From Nymphaea colorata (lineage: Eukaryota; Streptophyta; Magnoliopsida; Nymphaeales; Nymphaeaceae): DNA of 64,000 nucleotides. The stretch is taken from NCBI RefSeq assembly GCF_008831285.2, contig NC_045150.1, positions 6,584,001 through 6,648,000 of the forward strand, in the 5' to 3' direction. The position numbers and the translations under genes are program-made. Shown here in pieces: positions 55,641 to 64,000 of this stretch. Position 1 is the stretch's first letter. Every line of letters starts with the position of its first letter. The notes under the pieces were generated by a model, which was given only the letters and a program-made list of their open reading frames with translations, did no database searches and was not told where the DNA came from.

Positions 55641-56051
55641 TTGCAGGAGGAGTCAGATCTTTGAAGAGTAGCCAAATCTGGAATTGGAGTAGAAGAAGAA
55701 GCAGGAAGGAGATCTGGTTGAGTCATCTATGAAGGAGTCGAGCTCCGCAGAGAGCTTGTTGCTTCCTTTTATGTGGCTTGCCATGGAAGACTCATGACTC
55801 AGGAGTGCATGAAAAAATGGGAAACCCACTTCGCCAAAAGATGTCTGTTGCGTATGAAGAAGGAGACGAACCGGCACATTTTCTTGAGTGCAAGGCTGCT
55901 TATGCCGTTTGGACATGAGCTTCGTCTAAATTTGGCAAACATAGGATCCCATGGTCCTTGATCAAGCATGAAATCCGGCTATGGAATAACTGTAAAGTTT
56001 CCCGTAGCTGGCTCAAAAGTTGATGGTTGGTATGCTTTTACAGTGTGCCGG

Positions 56052-56327
56052 AAGCAAGCCTTAGCATCGAGTTGGCCTGGCTCGATAAGGAGTCGGGTTT
56101 GGGCCCGGCCTAGCCCCATTAACATTAAAAAATGTATTTTTAATATAAAATAATATATATATATTATTTATATATAATAAAATAATATTAAATATAAATT
56201 ATTAGGCTGAGTCGGGCCAGCCCGACAACTTATTAAACATGCTCAATGCTCAATTTTTAGGCCAAAGGCCCAAGTCAGGCTGGATATGAGGAACTCGTCA
56301 GGTACCCGACCCAGTACCCAGGCTTAA
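56052..56327. mobile_element. GGGCATCGGGC-type MITE, copy g
   Basis: Left AAGCCTTAGCATCGAGTTGGCC; AT core with TAATATAAAATAATATATA; right GGTACCCGACCCAGTACCCAGGCTTA. It is moderately diverged. Confidence 0.6.
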
Positions 56328-56555
56328 CTGGAGGCTCCAGTGTTTAAGAACAAAGTTTTTCATTGGGCCATCGAGGCTGTCACTAGCGATAGCGTAAAGG
56401 TAGCGACTTGGCAGAGTTGTGTAGATTACCTTCAAAAGTATGAAATGGAGTGAAGAGGATTTGCTTCACGTTAATGTCTCCATTGCAATTGGGCTGGTTT
56501 GTAACCCCAATGATGATTTAGACAAAGATACCAATGTTGTCCAAATCCTAACTCT

Positions 56556-56790
56556 CAAGTTGTGTTTGTTTCATTGCGGACTTCAGATCATCTGAGATCC
56601 TAAGATCTCAAATTCATGGATTTAAAATCAGACCACCCTCCTCCTGACCTTAAATCTATGCTGTATGTTAAAAACTATAGAGTTAAAGTGGGATGAGGGG
56701 GTGGTCTGATCTTAAATCCATGTGTTACTGGGATCCTCACTAAAGTGCACCTTTTAATGCAGCGTCGGATCATAACACAACCTCAAAGAC
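56556..56790. mobile_element. GAGATCC-rich Tourist-like MITE copy
   Basis: Left AGTTGTGTTTGTTTCATTGC; right ATCATAACACAACCT. The interior has GAGATCCTAAGATCTC and TTAAATCCATG words. It is the same family as the element at 43949-44186. Confidence 0.55.
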
Positions 56791-57788
56791 AAAGGTGTCA
56801 TGTTGTCGCTTGCAGTGTGGTTTGAAGAAGATCACGATGGAAAGTGGCATATTCGCCCTGCAGGCGGCAGTCAAGATGCAGATGAGATGGATCAGCTCAT
56901 GCAAAGTAGGCCTCACTAGCATGGTGGAAGGAAGATCATCTCCAACAGCCTCAGTTGGAAGAGGCGGCTGGATTTCTCTCTAAAAGGAGGCATCATCAAA
57001 CCGCATGCTGCAGCATTGAATATTGCTGAATATTGGCATTCGTCTCCGGAAAATGTGTCTATATATTGTTGCAGCAACACAGGTCGTTAAGTATTGCTGA
57101 ATATTGGCATTTATGTCCGGAAAGCCACGTCAACATGAGATTTGAATATCAAAGCATGATTGACTCTCAAGTTTGGTTTTGTTTTTTCTTTTTTAGCACC
57201 CCATGTATGTATCTTTGAAACTTGAAAAGATCTCTCTAGAACTAATTGTAGAGCTTCTGGCCACTTCGTCCCGGGAATGGCCAGGAAGTTTCAAAACATA
57301 CAAGAGGGCCGTCCCATGTCACAGAAGTCGGTGAAATTTTAAAGTAAAACATCCCATCCTACTGAAACTTACATCCAAGAGGTCCGACAAACCTGTAAAG
57401 TAAAACGTCCAATCCTACTAAAAGAAATGCATCAGACATTAATATAGGCCCACAGAGAGACTTCCGATTCTTTGGCTAGAGTGGCATGGTCAATTGTACC
57501 ATGTAACATCAAGGAGCTGTTTTGGTGTTCCATACTTTTTATGCTGCAGTAAGACAAAACCAGGAGTCAAGGGTGGACCGCTACATATAACAAAAGGAAA
57601 GATGAGTCCGATAAAGCTTTGATACTGCTCATCCACATGCTCAACTATTTAGAAAGATATGTCCTATCTAATGGAAGGTTACATTGTTTCCAGTCCCCTC
57701 CGACGACAGGAAACGGATAGGCCCTCAGGCCAGGTTCAGTTCCTGCTTCAGGTAAGAATCAATTGAGTTAGATGAATAATCAACAGGG

Positions 57789-57790
57789 TG

Positions 57791-57822
<32 letters not shown>
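57789..57822. repeat. (GA)n microsatellite
   Basis: GA run with one A insertion, just beyond the DUF1218 3' end. Confidence 0.9.
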
Positions 57823-58034
57823 GTTATTCACATTCATAAGGCAGTAAATGGACAAACTGATACGTGAGAGTATATTAAGAACCTAGATGATGTTGGAAAT
57901 TTGGGAAACAAAGAAACAAGGACCATTCAGGCAGAAATATCATTCAATAACAATATTTTTTTCAAATTCCCATAACTATCGACACATCTACCACGGTAAC
58001 TACTACCCAATGAACAAACTTCATGTCCAACAAC

Positions 58035-59650
58035 CTAAGCCTTTGGAAATTGGTGCCCGGTCTCTATTGGCAGATCTGTTGTCAGAACTTGGCCATAGTC
58101 GCCGCTGGAGTCTTCCTCTTCTTCGTAGTCTGCTCTGGAGTTCAGTGTCAACATCTGACAGACCAACCAAAGGAGAGTTGAATCAAGAGCCAGAAATGCA
58201 GCGCCACCAAAAAGTCCAGTCTTAGCGGTTGGGCATGCATAGTTCAAGTCCTTGTGGAATTTATGCTTAATATGAAGGCTCTCAGAGGTTGTAGCCCACA
58301 ACATAAGAATCCCAGCAAGGACAGAAACGAGCCTGGCAAAACAAACAGAAAAGAGCTCATGTTTAGCCAAATCATCAATAAATAAGATCATGCCAAAGAA
58401 AAACTTCAGATGTTGCAAATCCCTTGCCAACATCAACCATTGCATTGAGGTTTCAAATTGAGGTAGAGCAATACCGAGAAAAGCATCCTCTGCCATTCAC
58501 ATGTTTGTTGACAAATCTAGAAGTGTATTGGAGTGGTGTGTCTGTGCATGTGTGTGAGTTCATATACAAAATAAGAGATGTCCTATCTGTGGGCATGAGC
58601 GATTGTATGTACACCTGCTCAAATTCAAGTACCAATAAATTGGTATGCACGAGTAATTGCAAAAATTATAGTAGTAGAGCAGCATAACCCAAAAAAATAT
58701 GGTCACCCACGTTGCAATTGCAAAGAAAACGGCCAGACTTGTGCTTCTGAACAAGCCCTCTGCTGGAATTGATTTCCCTTTGTAAGGGAAGAAGACAGCT
58801 GCTAAACCACAAGCAGTTGAGAACAACAGGAAGACAAATGACAAGCTCCCTAAAGCAACCGTAGGATCATTGGGAAACTTGCATATCACAGCATCCTTTA
58901 ATGTGATTATTTCTCCTGCACTTGGCTGCAAAAATCAGCAACGTTATGCAAAAAAAAGATGATTATCATGTGCAAAGACAAAGCAAAACCTAGCACTACC
59001 ATCCATGCGACACAACGGCATCAAATGCAACCAATTGTCCCACAGATATAAAGTATAAACACAACCACATCCTGCCAAATTATGGTTTTACAGGATTACC
59101 TAACTAGTATTGCTGGTGAAAATTAGAAAAATATATAGCTGATTGGAAAAGTTTGAACCATTGGAACCAATCCTTCATATTGTACAACTCTGTAGCAACT
59201 AGATTCTTGAATACCATACAACCAAGAACCATGTAAATGCCAATATCTTCTCGACTTTTATTCAATAGAATGTTTTATTTCATAAAATATATTAAAGCCT
59301 ATTTTTCAAACAATCATGCAAACATCAGACAATCGAAATAGAGCACATGTAGGGTGAACCACAAAACAGAAAGTTTAAATAGCTTCTGTTATATCATGAG
59401 CCTCATTTACTTCAAGTCATTAAACCTGAGACCACAACAGAAACCATTGGCACATGTGTACAAGCAAAACATAGAAACTGTTATGCTAGAAGGAAAAAAA
59501 TGTGTTTTGAACATGTGCTTGAGAACCATTATCTGACAAGTCCAGAAAAAGAAAAACCTTCTTGTTTTCAGCAATTACTCCAAGTATGAATGCAATACTG
59601 CCAACTAATGCCATTGAAATGGCAATATGTCCAGCTTGACCTAGAGCCAT
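58035..59650 (-). CDS. DUF1218 four-span membrane protein
   Basis: Three coding exons: 59650-59558, 58925-58711, 58332-58035; 201 residues. The joins keep frame; the second donor is GTGGGT after GCAAC, which makes Ala-Thr-Leu across the junction. Four hydrophobic spans lie at about 9-27, 53-76, 94-114 and 142-165. Family marks are VIAENKKP after span 1, CKFPNDPTVALG before span 2, FPYKGKSIP after it, and YACPTAKTGLFGG before span 4. The cytosolic tail is acidic (DYEEEEDSSGDYG). DUF1218 proteins are plant-specific; characterised members affect leaf symmetry, vein pattern or wall lignin, but this one's role is unknown. The start is the ATG at 59650 in an exon whose acceptor is near 59677; that exon would be joined to a noncoding first exon ending near 61582. 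Earlier in-frame starts need readthrough of the probable acceptor and are less likely. Confidence 0.88.
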
Positions 59651-59677
59651 GTTGGCTAGAAAATGTGGGACCACGGC

Positions 59678-61581
59678 CTGCAAGCAAGATAAAGTAGAAA
59701 AATGATCATCATATTCATATGAAGGTACCGAAAGGTATTCAAACAAGAAATACTCTTGAAGTTAATATTCTATTCCAAGAGAAGTCTATTTCTTAAAAAT
59801 AAAGGCAGAAAAGAATAAAAAACAAGATTAGTCCATCAGCAATCTCCAACAGCTTTACAAGACAATGAGATGGACACGATGGCAAAAAAGAACAAATGAA
59901 AAACACCCTTAGCCAAAGAGAAACGTAACGAGTGATTGCACTAGTTGCAACATAAAGAGAAAAAAGGACTTAACACTTTCATCTGCAACTTTTTTATTTA
60001 GACCAGTTAGAAGGCCATCACATGCAAACTATTGGCACATCCAAGATATTTACAGTATGTTTCTGAACACTTGGAAAGATGTTGAAAGAGATTATGTACT
60101 TCACTAGCTGTCGATTTTGGGATAAAAAAATCCACATAAAGCATCCCATTCGATATGAATATGAGCTTCTTAGTATTGGTTTGGTGATCAACTTCAGAAA
60201 TCACTCTATCGGTACTGAATTATTGAAGAAACAGTAATCCACATCCATACAAATCAATAAGAATAGAAATGTTTACCACTTTGTCTTCCCATGTACCACC
60301 CATATATGTGACATCAATACCAAACAAGAAGGTGCATTTCGCTATTACTTATAAACATTAAATTTTTTGGATTAGAAATGAAAAAAATGTGTATGGGTGA
60401 TATTACAAAAGAAGTACCACCAACAAATTGTGGACAAGAAACATGTCAAATTCACACAAAGCTAGGTGCAGATGAATAAGAGGCACAAGGTTACAATAAG
60501 TACCAGGCTATGTGACTTACGAATACAAAAACAAAAAACATCGACGTTTAATATTCTAAAATAGAAACCCTTTTCATCAAGTATCTTCAGGAACCAGCGG
60601 TATTACAAAGACCCAAGTCTAACAGGACAAGCACAAGATAATAAAACAAAGAAACTAACGGCAAAAAAATAATAATATGTTAAATACTTTTCCAGGACTG
60701 TACACAAAGAGTTTACAACAAAATAATGTTTGGCAAAAACATTCAACATCGAAACCTTTGATCTCACCTTAAAGTACATTCCAAGGCGCTTTAAATAATT
60801 ATGCCGCATAAAGTTCCTCAACGTCTCATTGTAAGAGAGTTTTCAAATGTCAAAAGTTTTTCGGATAATACCATGGATTAGATTGTTCAATTTGTTTAGA
60901 CTAGGTAAAAAAAGAAACCTAGTCTCAAAGAAGGACCATTTCGGACGAAAAGACACAGAAAGTCTACAATAGAGAACAGTTTCAATGTGCATGCTTAAAA
61001 AGAGAAAAAGGAAATCCAATAAGCCATAAAATTGACATTATTCACCACAAAGCAATCATAGGAAAATAATGAGTATGGGTTTGACCTACGCAGTATACTT
61101 TTCCTTCGATCATAAGGACAGGTCATCCATTGGTTCAACAAAATAAAATATTAAAAGAAAACAGATTTAGTTTGGTTTTGGCCTACGAATTACACTTTTC
61201 CTTTGATGATAAGAGCCAGTCGCCCATCGATTGGAAAAAACATCAACTTGTAAAAACAACACAAAAGCGAGGAACAATTGCATAGCCCATAAATCATTGC
61301 AACGTATATGACGTAGAGAAAGAAAGCAAAAAAGGAAAAACATCAGAAAAGAGAAAGAGATCAAGCAGCCAGAATCACAAAACTAAGGGTAGAACACTCA
61401 GAGGAGACCTACCCACCAAAGGAAATCCCAATGAAGAAGAAATAAGGAAATCGAAGTGAAAGATGAGAACAACAGGATGAAAAAAATTCCCTCAGAAGAA
61501 CGAGGGAGGAGAATAATTCAGAGAAAAAATCAAAATCATCCAAAAATGTAATACCAAAAAGACAAAAAGGAAATATCCTAC
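59678..61581 (-). other. Probable 5' leader intron of the DUF1218 gene
   Basis: On the minus strand, GGAGAG|GTAGGAT at 61582/61581 is a good donor, and CTTGCAG|GCC at 59678/59677 a good acceptor just before the ATG. Nothing between them codes for a recognisable protein. The long leader intron is inferred from splice signals only. Confidence 0.5.
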
Positions 61582-61691
61582 CTCTCCTCCTGATTAATGA
61601 GACGGTAGACGCCCTCCCACCCTTCTCTCTGTACTCCCACGCCTTCAGCAGGATGCAGGAACCCAATTGAATTCCCAAGATACTTGTAGAT

Positions 61692-61712
61692 AGATAGAGA
61701 GAGAGAGAGAGA
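61692..61712. repeat. (GA)n tract in the DUF1218 leader
   Basis: GATAGATAGAGAGAGAGAGAG; reads as a CT tract in the gene's sense and probably lies in the first, noncoding exon or core promoter. Confidence 0.8.
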
Positions 61713-62544
61713 ATCGGGTGGGATCTGGGCATGCGGTTTCCCATTCGGTAACGCCTGCCTGCTTTCCTTGTGAATATTCTCCATCCGCTAAATGACCATA
61801 AAACCCCTACGATTCCTTAGTATTTTTTTATTTCGTAATTTTAGAGAGTCATTTTTTAATTTGAGACCGATAAATTTTCCACACATTTGCCTGCATTTTT
61901 TATACATGGACAGATATCCAAAAGTGACGCTTGATTATTTGGATATAAAATTTATGGATCCGATACTCATAGATCCGATGTGGATCACATGTGACATGTT
62001 TTTATTAATGTAGCAAAAGATTCACAATAAAGTTTAGGGTTTATCAAAGTAAAAATTTTAAGGTTTAAGGTTGTTCGGATAATTTTACCTTAAAATTAAG
62101 GTAGATTTGTATGACAATTTATGAAAATTTATTCAATTTTGAGGTAGGTTCATGAAACATTGATACCATATTCTTTCTTATTATCCATATTTAAAATTAA
62201 ATCTGGGAAGGAAGCAAATCTTACTTTAACAGTTTTTTTTTAAAGTTAACTTCTGGTTCTGATAGTAAAAATCAAGCAGTTATTTATTTTCACACATCAA
62301 GCATTTAAAAAGAAAAATATTTAAATTTTACTTGTTTTTTGAATAACTTTTTAAGAAAAAGTACACCCAAAAACCCATTTATAATTATAAGGTTTAAGTG
62401 CATGACTTTGCCATATAATTGTGTGATCCCTCTAATAAAAAGTCTTGTCATTCACATAGTTGTAAATTTGTTTTCCATAATTGCGGTGAATAACCAGTGA
62501 TTTTTCCGGTGATCATGTGTCTGACCTTCCCTTTTCGTCAAAAT

Positions 62545-62604
62545 AAATTGATTAGTTTCTATTCCCCTTCCTTTAAATTGATTAGTTTCTATTCCCCTTC
62601 CTTT
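62545..62604. repeat. 30-bp exact tandem duplication
   Basis: AAATTGATTAGTTTCTATTC followed by CCCTTCCTTT occurs twice head to tail without a difference. Confidence 0.95.
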
Positions 62605-62656
62605 CTTAAATCCTTAAGTTGATGCTGTTTATTAGAATCTGCATTTAAGACATCCA

Positions 62657-62905
62657 AAGGGTGCGTTTGCTTTGGTCTGGATTTTAGATCCCCGTTGATT
62701 TGAGATTCTAAGATCTCAACTCTATGAACCTAAAATCGGACCACACTTTCATCCGACCTTAAATCCATGATTTTTAACATGTACGATCGATTTAAAATCC
62801 AAGTTACAGAGATCATCGGTTTATTTAAATTTAGAATCTTGAGAAGCACATTTTTAATGCATCCTCAGATCTAAGATCCGAGGAGCAATCAAATAATTAA
62901 GTTAG
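62657..62905. mobile_element. GAGATCC-rich Tourist-like MITE copy
   Basis: Left GGGTGCGTTTGCTTTGGTC; interior GAGATTCTAAGATCTC and TTAAATCCATG; right GATCCGAGGAGCAATCAAA. It belongs with 43949-44186 and 56556-56790. Further fragments lie at 63410-63500 and 63655-63740. Confidence 0.55.
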
Positions 62906-64000
62906 GGCTCAAAACACAAACGAGTGTTCAATTAGAGATAGAGCTAGAATTTTTTTCAAGGGCGGGTCAAACAGTCAACCTTTAGATTTGGGTGGAGTCA
63001 AACTGAACCCGAATCGAAACAATACATTATATTATGCAACTAATTTTTTTTTATTTTTTCAATATATTTAATTGATTTTTCAACATTTTCGATTCCACAA
63101 GATCCGGTTTTAACTTAACCTGAGATCCGACCCGTTGGCAAGCGGTCTTTTCTTCGTTTCTTCGACCTCATAAGGATCCCTAGATCATTGCAATGGAGTG
63201 AGGCAACCGTCTACCTGTGGGCCCCACACTTCTTTATTTTCACTATTTGGCATAAAAGATTTCATTCGGGTGGCTGTTTTGCAATTTGGAAATACTCAAG
63301 GGCTATTTTTGCAGAAACGTTTAACCCAGGTTGTTTTGTTTCCATTTGAGTAATTTTTCCTAATTTGAAGTTGTATCGGGTCCGGATTCAATTCAGGGCC
63401 CAAGGGGCAGGCACGTTAGATGGTCTCAGATTTGAAATCTTCAGGATTTGAAAACTGTGGAGTTCAGTTAAGATCCGATCTTCTCTTTCGATCTTAGATT
63501 TGATCATTTCTCGAGGCAAATAAATAAAATAAATAAATATTAGGTATGACGTAAGAGATGAACCATAGATTTTGCCGTGAATCTTTTCTCACATCAATAA
63601 AAGTTATTGATGTCACGTGAAATACCTGGATTTCAAATCTAGAGTAACTAAGCATTCTCTTCTCTTATGGTGTTTTTGTTTCACCGCGGATATGAGATTC
63701 GAGTGATTTGTAATCCCTAGGATTTCAAATCCATATAGGACTCCAGAAAAGGAGAAAATGAAAAAAAAAAAACAAAAGATCTTTTAAGAAGTCAAATAGA
63801 TCGGATTTTGTCCCACATTAAGCACGGATCCGGGTCCATGGAGATAATACTATCCAAGTCGATCAAACGGATAAGCACAAATTAATGACTTGGTGAAGTC
63901 CAGATCCGAATGAGGTCTTCCTCACAACGTGGACCGTTGACCCAGCAGAGGTCTTGTGTTCCCACGCCGATTCTGCCCGAGGTTTTAGACTTGGGGTCAT

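Larger units (their letters stand above)
52200..57880. other. Intergenic region between GH17 and DUF1218 genes
   Basis: Holds a TA microsatellite and several MITE-like elements (listed). Frames such as 52294-52590 and 52683-52940 have no family signature. No gene was recognised. Confidence 0.6.
61800..64000. other. Repeat-rich intergenic region at the window end
   Basis: Contains a 30-bp exact tandem repeat and GAGATCC-rich MITE remnants. No gene was recognised. A gene starting past the window edge cannot be excluded. Confidence 0.6.

Noticed and set aside
1-64000. CRISPR arrays, bacterial operons, rRNA or organellar DNA
   Set aside because: No regularly spaced direct repeats, no ribosome-binding-site-led gene strings, and no rRNA or plastid/mitochondrial genes seen; all five genes have spliceosomal introns.

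Overview
This is nuclear DNA from a flowering plant. It is AT-rich and holds five intron-containing protein genes with GT-AG introns of plant type. Three of the gene families (3-ketoacyl-CoA synthase, STRUBBELIG-type LRR receptor kinase, DUF1218 membrane protein) are plant families. The space between and inside the genes is filled with small non-autonomous DNA transposons (MITE-like), microsatellites and decayed repeats. The exact lineage cannot be read from the sequence.

Layout. 1-12700: repeat-rich intergenic DNA, no credible gene. 12831-18685 (+): START-domain lipid-binding protein, 6 exons, 411 aa. 18686-21250: intergenic, with a nearly perfect 41-bp hairpin. 21546-36943 (+): LRR receptor-like (pseudo)kinase of the STRUBBELIG-RECEPTOR FAMILY, SRF6/7-like, 16 exons, 725 aa, with introns full of repeats. 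36944-41880: intergenic, with a Ty1/copia reverse-transcriptase relic and a CCGTCGGC-rich transposon fragment. 42053-45285 (+): 3-ketoacyl-CoA synthase (very-long-chain fatty acid elongase), 3 exons, 518 aa, whose conserved catalytic histidine is replaced by leucine. 47020-51309 (-): secreted GH17 beta-1,3-glucanase with an X8/CBM43 domain and a GPI-type tail, 2 exons. 52200-58030: intergenic with MITEs. 58035-59650 (-): four-span DUF1218 membrane protein, 3 coding exons, 201 aa, with an upstream noncoding exon probably near 61580-61790. 61800-64000: repeat-rich intergenic DNA.

The genes do not form an operon or an obvious biosynthetic cluster. Several act at the cell surface or in wax/lipid metabolism, but this looks like ordinary plant gene order. 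All exon models were joined by hand: every join keeps the reading frame, uses GT/AG borders and restores family motifs across the junction.

The most interesting points are: (1) the KCS with an intact gene but a lost catalytic His; (2) inverted copies of one MITE family in two SRF introns that flank exons 5-10; (3) two Tourist-like MITEs abutting at a shared TTAA in a KCS intron; (4) two long hairpins that resemble young small-RNA foldbacks. No wholly new multi-gene system was found.
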